From: Scatophagus argus
Lineage: Eukaryota > Chordata > Actinopteri > Scatophagidae
Length of the DNA stretch: 64,000 nucleotides
Assembly: GCF_020382885.2 (NCBI RefSeq)
Contig: NC_058513.1
Span: 17,881,641 to 17,945,640 of the forward strand
Reading direction: 5' to 3'
Shown here: positions 1 through 13,047 of the stretch, piece by piece
Position numbering within the stretch: position 1 is the first letter of the stretch
Layout: every line of letters starts with the position of its first letter
Notes under the pieces: generated by a model
Told to the model about the DNA's origin: nothing
Database searches by the model: none
What the model saw: the letters and a program-made list of their open reading frames with translations, nothing else
Position numbers and translations under genes: made by a program

Positions 1-451
1 GTTCAGGAAACTGAGATGGACGTCACAGACGACAGAATGGGGGTGAACGACGGGAGAGCAATTGATAAGATAATGACTCAGATAGACAGCAGTTTGGCAG
101 ATTTATCCTCTGACCTCTACGCAGCCCTCGAAGCAGGAAGCTCATTTATCCAAACAGCCACGGCCGAAAACGTCAGCAGAGTCTGGCACTCGACATATCA
201 TGCAGCGCTGAGCACCAGGATCAAGTCTGACTCTAAGTCCCAGAATCAGCTCGTCGGGTCCTCTGGGAAGACAGAAAACGGATCAGGCAAACCTACAGCT
301 AAAGCAGCTTATGCAGATGTTTGACAATGACGAGCCTCTGACGGGGGATTCATGGTCGCTTTCAAAATCTGTTCCTCAAAGTCTGCCTCAACAAACATCT
401 AAAGTGAAGAGTTTGGCAGCCGTCCGATCGTTCAGCCTCTCCTCTGTGTGA
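1..451 (+). CDS. Unidentified coding-like fragment at the left edge, reading frame changes
   Basis: Frame one is open from the window edge to a stop at about 324 and gives a hydrophilic, Ser/Ala-rich stretch (includes SSDLYAALEAG and ENVSRVWHSTY). A second frame, open from 212 to the TGA at 449-451, gives another protein-like stretch (LKQLMQMFDNDEPL ... VRSFSLSSV) that looks like a C-terminus. The two overlap between 212 and 324. They may be one last exon interrupted by a frameshift, two exons joined by a splice I cannot place (possible acceptor cag near 298), or chance. The family was not recognised. The upstream part lies outside the window, so neither start nor identity can be given. Confidence 0.3.
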
Positions 452-3400
452 GCGTATGGAAGGTGAAACAGGTGAAGCTGACAGGCAGCCATCAGCAGCA
501 GCAGCAGCAGCAGCAGCAGCCTGCAGACTGCACCAAGCAGACCCGAGCCAGCTCCTACCTGACCGCAGCGTCAGCACTCCTCAGCCACACGCCACTCACT
601 TTCTAAAAGCGACAAGGCTTTCAGAAGCCTGCATGACAACAACATGTTGATCGCTGTTCTATTTCAGACAAATAACATTATGGACAATCAAATTAAACGA
701 CCGCATTGATGGGCCTCCACCCAGCCGGTGGCTATCTTTGTGGGTGAACTTGAGAGTCCTACAGAGACAAACAAAGGCTCTCATTGATCTGTGGGGTTTT
801 AAAAATAAACTCCTCAGTGTGACAAGAGGAGGCTCCTCTCTCAATCTGTCCTTCACTTCCAAATGTCTTCCTCCACTCATGTGAGCTTAAAAAGAAAAAC
901 AGTTGCTGTGTCCAGCTTCCAGGATCATCTGTCAGCCAAACGACAGAAATAATTGCACCTTTAAAGACCTCGGTTTAAAAATCCTGGAATTCACCTTTAA
1001 TACAGTGGAAATATTTAACAGTGCATTACAGAGCTTGTGATTTATGTAACTCTACTCCTCGGATAAGCTGTGATATCGCTTGCTGCTGGACACTTCGCAG
1101 GGCATTGTGGGCTATCAAACACCAAGAAAAAAAATCAATTACTGGCACTGAAATGTTAGCAAACAGCCAAGAACGAAGCCTGAATCCCCGTTCTCGTATT
1201 GCACTGTTTCTGAGTGACCGGCATGACAAAACGAGAAGCATTTCAGCATGTAGCGAGGAGAAAGCGCCTCTACAACAGATTTGCGTTTCATTAATCACAC
1301 AGGATCCAGGCCACTGCGAAGAGCTCCATCTGCACTGCAGCCAACATACAGAAAAAGCTTCACATGTTGGAGCAGCTCGCGGCAGACGACCGCTCATTAT
1401 ACAGCAACAAGGCAGGATTGTAAAACGCTAATGCTCGCCATCATCATCATCACATGAGCTCCAATCCAAATGCTAAAAGGACCTTTTCATTGCCAGCACT
1501 CTCACCTCCTAAATACTCCCACTGCAACACCTCCTAAACGTCTTCTTGGCCTTCAGCGCTGGGTATTTATGAGCAGAGAATCCACCACATAGCTCTTCAT
1601 TACACATGCTAGCTGTATGAAGCAGAAACCAAGCAGAGGCAGTAACCACCGGCTGCTGAGAGGGAGCAAACAGTGAGAGAGTGGAGGAAGAAATAAAAAC
1701 AGACGTGGGAAGGAGAAAAAAGCAGTAATTCAAGATCACTCTGGTCACTAATGCTGTGTTTTCTCAGCACCATTAAAGACAAGGCGGCCCAGCTCGGCCT
1801 TCCAGTGAGACCTGATGTGAACCAAACACTTAGTCATCCCAGCACTCGGTCTGAACAGTGAGCCTGCTGATGTTTTCCTCCTCATCAATATACTCCATGA
1901 AAAGAACAAATCAAGTCGATCCCATCCAAGGCCTGATATTTCCCACAGACTTCCAGCTTGGTTGCAGGCCTCGATGGCCGTCTGCATCTCTAATTTGTTT
2001 CAGCAGGTCTCATACGAACCAGGCTCATCCCAGCTCTGTTTGTAAGCTCAAACGAGGTGCCATGCAAGCGGCAGGAGATGCGTTCGACGACCGCGTGAAA
2101 AAAAATTAAAGCAAAGAGCCTGAAATGGAGGCAACAAGTAATGATAAATCAAAATGAAGTATGATGACATAAAAGAAACACTGCAGGTGAAGTTTTAAGT
2201 CCTGCGTAATATTCCTGATCTGGTGGACTTTGATGTAAAGGTGGGCAAAGCGAGCTGATGGTATCTCAGAGGGAAATGAGCCCCAGAAATAATGAAATTA
2301 TGTTAAATGTAAATGGAGTGTTTTAATCAAACATGGATTCTTACAGTGACTGTCCACCTGAAGACAGGTGGGACAGCAGGACAGGTGTACTGCACCAAAG
2401 TGTCAGTGATGGACTGTAACTGAGTACATTTACTTCAGTTCTGTAGTGAAGTAGAGTTTGTAGTGAGCTGAAGCTGAGACGTCCATTTCATGGGACTGTC
2501 CTTGAAAACACTTTGTCCTTTAAGCTCTTTGCTCCCTGAGTCCCACTCTAAACACATTTATCAAAGCGTGTACCGACTACCCAAAGCACTGACGTTAGGA
2601 ATTAAAGTAACGAGCTCAGTTCTGCGGCGTAACAAACACAAACAGGCTGCAGATGACTTCTGGAGCAGCTGATTCCTCAGAGACGCTCGGACAAGCAGCC
2701 CCGCAAACGTGACAGCGTAGACGAACGTCTGACTTCTCTCCAGCAAAGGTGGGAAGAATGGAGTCTTTCTTCAGCCCCCCTCTGAAACCCACAGACCGAG
2801 TCTAGACTGAGTCCCAGATGGGGAATTCATAAACTGCAACAAATGAAGACAAAATGCTTCCAGCTGCCCTCTGCGGCTGGGAAAGGCTCCGCTCTCGCGC
2901 TTTAGTCTGGGGACGTTTGACAGGGTCCTCAGGTGGACATGCAGCTCCTGGTCTCTCGCAGCTGCAGAGACTTCACCTGCAGTGTCATTTATCACCAGCA
3001 GCTCGCATTAGCATACGAGCAAATCTGAGCCAGTCAAACGTTCAGCCACGCGTCCACAGGAAGTGGACTGTTAGCTGATGGTGATTTCCACTACTGATGT
3101 GATCTCCGTTTGGCCTGTCAAAAGCATCTGCAGGCTGTGAAGGTGAGGGTCACAAATGTGAACAAAATACTGCAACTTTACCTTCACACAGGAGCAAAAT
3201 AACCAGAAGATATCAACATTTCAGAGGCTGGAAGCCGTAGATTTGAGTTTAAAATGTGACGAATTGACTGCCTGGGTAGTTGCAGATGGATTTTTCAGCT
3301 GCAGATTTAATGAGGGACAAGTTTGTGTTTGGTTTAGACTCCAAATCCAAATGAAATTACATCAAATAAAACAATTACAGTGAAGATCGTTTCAGACTTT

Positions 3401-3640
3401 CTGCTTTCATCCAACATGAAATCTCAGGATTTCTAAGGTAACGTGAGGCATAAAAATGAACAGCTTTGTGATTTTTGAGGAAACGTGGTCGCCCCAAAAT
3501 CAGCTCGTCTTCTGACTGCAGATGTGACTTTAAACGCAGCAGGTGTGCACTCACCTGTGTGTCTCCTGTGTTCACACTCATCCACAGTCTTCTCACGTAC
3601 ACATTCACCTTACAGACACAGCACTCCTGTGCCAACTTCT
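452..3640. other. Intergenic stretch without a recognisable gene
   Basis: Apart from the CAG tract, I see only short random open frames with no splice-consistent exons. There is no known protein motif, no RNA gene and no clear transposon end. Confidence 0.5.
493..520. repeat. CAG trinucleotide microsatellite
   Basis: About nine CAG/AGC units just downstream of the edge fragment. They fall after the last stop of the coding-like frames, so they would be 3' UTR or intergenic rather than a polyglutamine tract. Confidence 0.85.
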
Positions 3641-4090
3641 CCCGCCAAGGACGAAACTTAACTCGTGCCGTGCGGGCTGTGACTGGCACGCACGGACGCG
3701 TCAGTGGCGGCCGTGTCTGTGAGGCGTGTGTGACCTCTCTGTGGCGGCTCTGCGTCCTACAGGTCGGCCCGGATGTGCCAGCGATGCAGCGCGCTTACTG
3801 AAGCCGCAGAGAGCTGCAGCACAGACCCGAGCCCCACTCACTGCTTCACCGACACGAAGGGGACGGAACCTCGCGGCGTCTACTCACCACAAGACGTGAT
3901 GTCGTCTCCGGAGCAGCGGCAGTTTGTCTCCCAGACGCGATGAGATGCCGCAGATGAGACACTGCGGTCCACGTTTGTCCGCTCCCTCCAGCTCCGCTCT
4001 ACGTGTGTGTGAGTGTGTGTGAGCGTGTGTGTGTCGTGTGGAGGCTGGGGAGGAGAAGGGGACGCTCCGCTTCACGTCAGGCTCAAACGG
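3640..4090. promoter_or_regulatory. CpG-rich segment, possible promoter with a minus-strand first exon
   Basis: CpG dinucleotides are much denser here than in the flanks. On the minus strand a purine-rich leader reads into CTTGTG followed by a consensus donor gtgagt (complement of 3891-3896), as a 5' exon would. No downstream minus-strand exon was found between here and base 1, so any such gene would extend past the left edge or be noncoding. A GT-rich tract lies at about 4003-4040. Confidence 0.3.
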
Positions 4091-4099
4091 ACGTGATGC

Positions 4100-7000
4100 T
4101 GTGAAACGGACACCATCTCTTCAGGTTTCCTCGTCCGCCTCAGCTCAAAGACATCTCAACTCTTCCTCCTCCTCCTCCTCCTCGGGCTGGGCATGCCCAG
4201 TGTCTGCCTCCTCACCAGCACCACTTTGGTACCTGCAGGTCGAAGTTAGTCAGGTTGAATCAACTTCTGTTATCAGCAGTACTGCAGGAATTAGTCAGGT
4301 CCTCCATTTGAGTAAAAATAGCACACTTTAAAGTCCTGCACTGAGACAAAAAGGATGGAAACAAAACCAGGAAACGTAATCAAAGTAAAAGTACTCCGTG
4401 CAGTAAACAGTCCTATCTGACTATCTGATCTCTGGTCGGATTTTGCTGTTGGAGTCGGTTAAGCTGTTCCGTCTACAACCAGCCTTGTAACAGAGTATTT
4501 CTGCTCTGCAGCACTGCGACTTTTACTTAAAGGAACAATTCACTCAAAAATTAAAATTCAAACGTTGCCTGCTGAATGCAGTAAATAATCTGCGTACTTC
4601 CTCCCCCACTGGTTTTATTAAAGTGATGTGAGACATGATGTCCTCCTCACATGAGGTACCACAGTGATGATGATGGTGTCCATGCTTGTCTATCAGCTCC
4701 ACATCCTGGCACAGACATTACTGTCAGTTCACTGTGCTGCTGGTTTGAAATGCATTTTGATGAGAAATCCCTCTGGAGCAGGAAACAGGAAAATCGATAG
4801 TTCAGAGACGACTACAGCTGGTGCAGAGACCAGCCTCCTCAGCAGCCAGGGATTCAGATTACAATAATTTGTCCTCAGCAGACATCCTGGTGTTCCTCCA
4901 CTAAACACAACGGGTCAGTTGGTGCTGTGGAGATCCTTCGGCTCAGGGCTGAAGATGTCCTGGTCTGAAAGGGACCCACAGTTTGAGGCGACTGAAACAA
5001 CTCCAACATGTTAATGCATGGCTGAGTGAAGGTTCAGTGCATTCTGTAATTCCACTTCTTCTTCTTCTTCTTCTTCTTCTTCTCTTCACTCTGGATGTAA
5101 ACCTGATCCATGCATCCACAGGCACATTTCACTTTATATGCACAAAATACCCACAGCATCACTTTTCATGTGAACATGTGGGGCTTAGTGGTAAGTTGGC
5201 TCATGACGTGATGGGTGGGATGGAAATTGTGTCGAATATTAAATACAGATTTTCCTTTATTATTACAATACATGATTACAGTTTTAGAACAAAAAAAGTT
5301 AACCCAAACCCCTCATAAATTATTCCATTATGAGCACTCGCTAACTGCTCTGATGCTCCTGCTGAGTTTCTCCCTTTAAAGGGTTTGTTTTATATTTCTG
5401 GGGGAACAGTTTTTGATTTCCAGATCGGGTCTTTAGAGGGCCAGCAATGCACAGATGTTCAAATATGCAACTGTGTGCTAACAAGTTGAGTGTGTCAACC
5501 TAAAAGCTGACCGTTTTCAGACTTTAAATTAATAAAGCTAATTGTGATGTTGACACACTCGGCACTCTGCACGTTAGTTTATTTCTACCACTGATAAAAC
5601 TCTTAAATACACAAAAAAATAGTAAGAAGAGAAGTATTTCTCTTTGTAAATAATAAAAATCAAAGCACTGGACTTCCTGCTCCTGGCTGCCACCTGCAGG
5701 CAGTCAGTGGATCTGAGAGTCCACTTGGCTGCTGGACTTTTCTGTCTCCTCCACAGACTCACAAAAACCCCTTTTTATTCCCCATCGGCTGCTCGGCTTC
5801 CTCACTGAAGTGCGTTTAAGTGTTTCTGTTTGAGTGTGTGAATCAAAGCGCCCGCTGCTGCGTTCAGTCAGAAGCAGACGAGTTCAGCTGAGCTGTTTAA
5901 CCACAGACGTTTACATGCTGAGAATCTGCTTCACTGCCCGACCAGCAGGTGGAGCCAAACGTCCAATCTGCAGCTCTTAACTCCATCACCGGCTGTGGAG
6001 GGTAACTTTACTCAAGTGCTGTACTTTGACACAATTTAGACGTACTTGTACTTTATTTGAGAATTTCCATCTTGTGATACTTTAAAGTTCCACTCCAGGA
6101 AAATATTAAACATTTTACTCCACTACATTTATTTCAGATTCAGATCATGACTGAAAAAATAATTTAGAATCAGCAAATAAATTATGTCATCGTATCAACA
6201 AGATTGTAATTCAGGAAATCCACAAGCTCCCCAGCAATATCAGAAAGAATAAAATCTGTGGAAATAAATCAAAACTAGCTGCAACATTAAAGTGATGAAC
6301 ACATGAATGGATGAAAAATCGGTACCAGTAACATAACAGATGTTACCAGGGCCGTAACCAAGGCCGAGGGGGACCAAATCTGTCCACCCCACCCCACTTT
6401 TTAGTCCATTTGACAGTAGCGTAGCGGGACAGACAGAGACGGCAGCCTGCAGCGTTTGACTTGACTGTACCTCTGCTCCAGCTGGGGTACGGCAACACCA
6501 CATGGACAAACCACATGCAGAAGTGCAGTGTAATATTAGAACCAGTAGTTATGATAACAATGAGGAATGTGCAGGAAGATGACTTTCAATTTGGCGACTT
6601 TATCTTGATTCTAATACCTCGTAATGGAGTATTTTTTACACTGCTGTACTGCTTTTACTTGAGTGAAAATGAATGCTTCTTCGACCGCCGTCAGCCTGAT
6701 GTTAGCTCAAAGCAGCAGTGTCACAGTCTTTGTAATCTGCTTTTACTTTATGTTATTTAATCTTTTCTACGCGTTGATCGTCCTGTGATCGTACTGTTCT
6801 CCTCAGACTTTGTGTACTTCTGCATAAATGATTCACGTGTTTTACAGCCTCTTGAGTGTGTGTGTGTGTGTGTGTGCTGCTTCTACCGGGACTCTTGTGT
6901 GAAAAAACTGAAGGTCTTAAATGCACATTTTGACACCTGTGCAATCGCGAATCTTACGTAACTGTACGCACTGAACGGTTCAATATGTGTCATTAGTGAC

Positions 7001-8300
7001 TCCAGGAGTAACATCAGTATGTTCAGTTTGGTAAGCAATTACAGACAGCACAACCCTTCACCGGGAAAGATAAGAAACCTGTGCAGGTGAGTGGATTTTA
7101 TAGAATGACTCAGTAAAGAAAGAGGAACTACTTCTGTTAACTTCAGCTGTATTGGTGGAACAAATCCAGCTCAGAATTACTGGATCATTATCTCAACTGA
7201 CTGCTTACTGGTCCACAATATGTCAGTAAACGGTGAAAAGAATGTTCCCTTATTGTTTATCTGAGTTCAAGGCGATGTGTTCAAATGCCGTGTTTTGTCC
7301 AATCAGAAGGCCAAAAGACATTCATCAAATTATTATAGAAGACTCAGAAATTATTCACATTTGCTTTAATTGCCAACAAATCCGTTGGAGTGAAAATGAC
7401 AGTGCAGCAGAAAAAGTACCTCATAATGTGCTTATGTAAGCACAGAGCTTGACGTTTCAAAGTATAAAAATGTGAGTGCGGTGTCCCACTTATCAGCGTG
7501 TGATACTGGGGAGCAGACGGGCCTCCCAGACGCTCACTGGTTTCCTGTGGGGTCAATAGTCTCAGTGTTGACGCCCCCAACAACCAGACGATACGACGTC
7601 ACAGCCAGGCCCCGCCCCCCGCCGCCTCCATCACTGCATGCTCCAGGAGGAAAGGGGAGAACGTGCTCACCGCTGTGGTCAAATTGCCCAGTGACAGCGC
7701 GAGGAACCGGAAACGAATGCTTCTACCTTCACAATAAAGGTTGAGAGTACAACTAACGATCGTTTCCATTTATTATTCAAATTAGTTTGTCTTTTTTTTT
7801 TTTTAACTATTCAGTTTAAAAAGTGTCAGATCTTTCCATCCAGAGGCGAATCATAACATCTGGAAAAACATTCAAATACATATAACATTTACTATATTTT
7901 GTTATATTTTCGATATTTACCGTAAAGTATGTTTTTCACTAAATGTATTGATTATTAAATATTATATTGTTACATATTGTCATGCTGGCTTCATTTTATG
8001 CACTTCTAATTTGATTGATTTGATTCATCACTCATGGTCAATGAAGGATTAGTAGGAGCCCTTACATGTATTTATTATGCTTTGTATGTTCAAGCCTGCG
8101 CTCTGTGTCTCACCTTGGCTTTGACATGTACTTCCCCGTGGGAACAATATGAATGATGGAAGGTGAAAATTAAAACATTAGATGCATCTTATTGACTTAT
8201 TAAAAGGTGCTAGTTTGAATTTCAACCACAGAGTTCGAAACAACATTCAAACAGCACAACAAAATCAAAAAATGTCGAAGTGGACTTCATCTAAGGCCTG
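4100..8300. other. Intergenic stretch with old repeats and microsatellites
   Basis: No gene was recognised. The stretch holds a (TTC)n tract at 5053-5083, a (GT)n tract at about 6855-6876 and, at about 5995-6135, a degenerate copy of the TACTT/AGTA-rich dispersed repeat found repeatedly in this window (phrases such as 'cattttactccactacattt'). A second fragment of similar style lies at about 4235-4530. AT-rich sequence fills 7780-8010. Confidence 0.45.
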
Positions 8301-8617
8301 ACTGGAATCAAAGGGAGTATTTGTTGCGTAATAGCGCCGGTACGTTTTATTTCGAAAGTCTCAACCGGAAACGTGTTGTTTTGAATGACCATGGTTGTAG
8401 TTCGCTGCACAGCCTTAGGGAAAGTGAGTGACAGTGGGGAAGTGCAGCTGGTGGTACCGCATCCTCCCATCGGCCCGGACTGTGACCCGCTGATAATCCA
8501 GCTAATATCATCTGGATAAACGAGCAGCAGTCAGACTCCTCCAGACTGTCGGAAGGTGCGGTCACGCCCAGAAACTTCCAGAGCCCGGGCTTTTTGGCGG
8601 AAGAAACGCTGATAAAG
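8300..8617 (+). promoter_or_regulatory. Candidate promoter and 5' leader of elovl6l
   Basis: This is the segment directly before the elovl6l start codon. It changes from AT-rich to CpG-containing DNA and has no splice acceptor between the upstream ORF at 8391 and the ATG at 8618, so both probably lie in one first exon. No TATA box is obvious. The transcription start cannot be fixed from sequence alone. Confidence 0.35.
8391..8519 (+). CDS. Upstream ORF (42 codons) in the elovl6l leader
   Basis: The ATG sits in a strong Kozak context (A at -3, G at +4). It opens 42 codons (MVVVRCTALGKVSDSGEV ...) ending at TAA 8517-8519, 98 nt before the elovl6l ATG. The peptide resembles nothing I know. If transcribed in the leader it should capture scanning ribosomes and lower or gate elovl6l translation. 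It could equally lie upstream of the transcription start and never be used. Confidence 0.3.
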   Translation: MVVVRCTALGKVSDSGEVQLVVPHPPIGPDCDPLIIQLISSG

Positions 8618-11600
8618 ATGAACGAGAGTGAGCTCAGCTCCCCGCTGGCGGAGTACGACTTCGAGCGGCGTTTCGACGAAAGACGTGCGCTGGAATGGAT
8701 GCAGGAAAACTGGTACGTACAGGAGGGTTTTAGCTAACAGAAATGCCGGGCGCTAACATAACAACGTCGGCGGCGGCCTGAGGTGGCTGGTGGGCTCTGT
8801 CGGTACCCTGTCTGTACCCTGTCGGTACTCAGACCCCGGTGTCTTACACTTCCAAACTGCTCACCGCTCCCTCCATTAATGTGCCTTCTTACGTAACTGT
8901 ACGTGAATGTGTCGCATCTCGGGCTGAAAGCAGAGGTCAGCAGAAGAAGCTGGTGAATCCCACTTTTCATTCAAAAGTCCTTGAGGACGTACAGTGTGGC
9001 TCCATCAGCGCTCCCATAGGCCAACATGGAAACCCGGGGAACCGCCGCTTAAATAATAATAATAATCACATGTAATCTGCATGCAGAGATTCACACATGT
9101 TATCACTGCACTGGAACCCCGTGGGACAACATGTGTTAGCCCGAAACTAAGCAGAGCTGTTCGAGAGGCAGGTGAGCCGCAGGAGACATGCAGACACCTG
9201 AGCAGGGACGGACAGGTGGAGGTCCGGGACTGTGCTGCTGTTGTTGAAGACATCTCCCACTGTGACGAATATGAAGTCTGGTTTGAGCAGAAAACAAATA
9301 AAGAGATGAAACGTGTAGTTTTGATTGACAGAAAATAAATACACAAATTAATTAATTAATTAATTTTTCAAGCTAAAATACCAAACTTTCAGTGGCCTTT
9401 GGTTCTGAAATGAGATGATTTGATGCTTTTGTTTGTCAGTAAACTGAAAGTTTCTTGAATTTTGTAGGATGGAGAAAACAAAACAATAAAATTCAAATTT
9501 CTGTTACTTCTGCAAACGCACCACAGCCTCAGGTTGTGTGAATGTAGTGGCTGGATGCTGTCGCTGATGTGCTGTGTTTTAGCACCAGTCTTTATGGGTA
9601 TTTGTGTGTTCAGCCACGGCTTGAACAGCGGTCTTATTATTCTGAACCACATCACATCCCACCTGGACAGACAGACAAACGTGTTACGTAACCCATGAGG
9701 TCCAGTCGACAATAACTGGTCAGTTATTTGTGTGCTAAATTTATCCCCCTCAGGGTCTTTTAAGCCATAAAAATGCAGACAGATCTCAAATCATCACATT
9801 TGAGAGGATATGAACAGCAGTGAATGTTTGGCATTTGGCACTTAATCTGTTATGAAAAATGTGAATTGACAGTGAGATTAACACACACACACACACACAC
9901 ACACACAGTAGTTCAGGAATGTAACTCACCAGGATGTTGTGTTTCTCGTATCAAAGGTGAGCGACTCTCGCTGTGATTGGCTGATCGGTGAGTCTCGTTT
10001 CTCCAGAAGGTGAACATTCTTCAGGTGTTTTCAGCACTTTAATGATGTCAGCTCAGACTCTGGGATGACACTGAATCTGTGATGGACATTTTGTAGGCCA
10101 AACGTCCGTCTAATCAAAGACAATCAGCAACAGATTAAGCAGGTACCCTTTTTAAACCCTTTTTAAATATTTCACTTCCTACTTGAGCGTCGTCAGCGGC
10201 TTTGGCTTCGTGCATCCGATGGGGCTGAACTGGGAACGGCTGTCTGAGGCCTCTGGGGCGTTAACTGGGTCAAGCAGCATCTACTCCATCTAATATGTAT
10301 TTTGCCAATCTGGATTAGTCATCTGGTGTATTCCCAAACCACCTCAGACACGCACAGCCTCACGCAGGAAATGCACACAGAGTCTTTATCTGAGACACCG
10401 GATTTAAAAAACAATCCACGCGTGCGCGCAATCTTGGCGTGGCGTTCGGCTCTGCTGTTCGAGTCCAGCTTCTCTGTTCTGCTGGCTGTAATTGAAATAG
10501 TATCAGTGGCTGCTGATGAGCCAGGCAGAGCCGAGCCAAGTTAAAATTGCCTCATCACCCAGAAATGGTGGTCTGAATGGTCAGCGTGTCAACCACTGAG
10601 CTCTTAATCCTTTGCTACGATTAAATGAGGATGAGTACGAGGCATCAGGAGCGAAGGATGAGTTTATGAAGCTGACATTTATTCATTTGTAGTAGCGCTG
10701 TGATATGACTATCGGCCTGATAATGTAAAGTGTATATGATAACTAAATTATAGCCAATAAATAGAGCTGATAGTATGAAGCCAAATTGCTTCTGCACACT
10801 CATGCAGCAGCTGGAGGTGTGGACCTTTTTAAAGTCGGTTTGTGATCTACCAATGTGATATAATCTGAGTATTGTTAAGAATCAAGAGTTTACTGCTCAT
10901 TGAAAGAGTGTACTTACATCATTATGTTGTTAAATTCTCATTACATCTGAACTGTGTCAAGTCGTCGACTGCAGGACACGAACAGGACGCATGAAAGCTG
11001 TAGAATCACGCAGCGTTTCAGGGTCTGACTGAGCTGAGTTTAGCAGGGCCGCTTGTCACAGGAAGTCCTCCTCCTCCTCCTCTTCCTCTTCCTCTTTTTG
11101 TAACCTGAGGGAGGTCAGAGCTCATATAGGGCTACGGGACAGAGCAGGTGCTTCTTGTAAGTCGGCTCAGTACTGATTCTGTAATATTTCTTGTTGATCA
11201 GGTGTTGATTCAGCCGTAGGATCAGTCAGTCTGGGGGATGCGGTTTGTTCTGGGTTAGACTGGCAGGCGTCTCTGTTACTTTGTCCACGCCATTACATCA
11301 GTGAGGCTAATAAGTCATATTGTGGTTGTGTCCAGTGGTGATGATGTGTGTGTTATGGTGTGTTTTGTCCCCGTCAGGAGCAAGTCGTTCATGTTCTGTG
11401 GCCTGTACGCTGCGTTCGTGTTCGGCGGTCAGCACTTCATGAGGGAAAGGCCGAAGCTGAACCTGCGACGCCCGCTGGTGCTGTGGTCACTCTGCCTGGC
11501 CATCTTCAGGTGAGTCGCCATGGCGCTGCTGAGGTGCTCAGATGATCAGATGAAGTCATTTGTCAAAAAAAATAAATGAATTAAAGGGGAAAAGTCTGTG

Positions 11601-13016
11601 TTTAAGTAGGAATTATTTTCTCAGAGGTCCCTTATTTTAGCTCCTTAACCAGCATCGTCTGAACGTGCCATCACATTTAAAGCACGGAGCCGAAACGACG
11701 CCGTGTTTCTGTGCTGAAACCCAAACACGCCGCCTGCTTTGCTCTCGCTGCCAGCAGAGCTTGCAGAGATCGTGACCCACTTGGCAGGTGGCAGCAGGCG
11801 GGGCTTCTGCGCTGAGCTCAGATCCACCACCCGTGGATGTGTGCTGTTGTTGAGCACCTCCCTCTAATCTTAATCCCACAGCAGTGGGCCCAGTCTGGCC
11901 TCTCCAGCCCTCAGCCGGGTGCACGCAGGATGAGACAACACGACTCCAGAGGGAGGATCGAGTCGTTGCACTGCACTGCCAACGAAGGCGGGAAAGCAGA
12001 GAGGATGCACGGAAAGAGAAGCAAGTGGAAACGAACCCATCATTTCAAAATAATTATCATAATGAGTTATTTTGGTAGTAAAAGAAGGTTTTTGGTGGCC
12101 TGGCTGGGGTTCCTGCCTGTACAGTTTAGACTGGGGGGTGAACCGTTGTTTTAGAAAATTGCTGAGACTGCAGACCTGCTGAGACTCAGATAAAACTTCA
12201 GGATGGTGAACTCTGTCCTCTGAATGTCCTCGCCCATGTCTAACACTTTGTCTTCAGCCGGTGGTATTGCAGTGCCCCTGCCCATTGCATATTTGCACTC
12301 GTTATCAGCATTTTTATACTTTTATCTTTCTTTTTACTAATCTAGTCTACTGGCACAACCTTTGGAGCGAGCTGCATTGCATTTCACAACTCATATTAAC
12401 CGAGTGTGTGACAAATAATCCTCAAATTACATGAAAAGTTTTTCCACTGTGAACCAAAACTAGGAAACCAAGAGAAATAAAACTGTAGGAAGCTGAACAG
12501 CGTGTGTTCAGTTCAGCGCGGCGTCAGAGCCGTTCTGTGCTTTAATACGAGTTGTATGATTTTTTTTTTTTTGTTATTGATTTTCTGTCTCCATTGGAAT
12601 CAGTCCTGAGTCAAGCTGCCTGCTAATGTGTTTGCATGTCGTGTGCTCACCCTGCAGCATCATAGGAGCACTCAGGACTGGACTGTACATGCTGCACGTC
12701 CTCACAACCAGCGGCTTCAGACAGTCTGTGTGCGACACCAGCTTCTACAGCGCCCCCGTCACCAAGTTCTGGGCCTACGCCTTCGTTCTCAGCAAGGCCC
12801 CCGAGCTGGGTAAGTCTTCCTCCTCCTCCTCCTCCTCATGTCTCCTCAGACGCTGACCGGGCGACTTGCTCTGTGGGTCCAAACACGTGCAGATGTTTGT
12901 GTTGAAACTGGTTGAAATGTGTGGATAACTTTTTAAACAAGTCCTACTCGCATGTTGAAATGAATCACTTAATTGCTACTAAAACAAAAGTTCAGACGCA
13001 TCTCAGCCATAAACAT

Positions 13017-13047
<31 letters not shown>

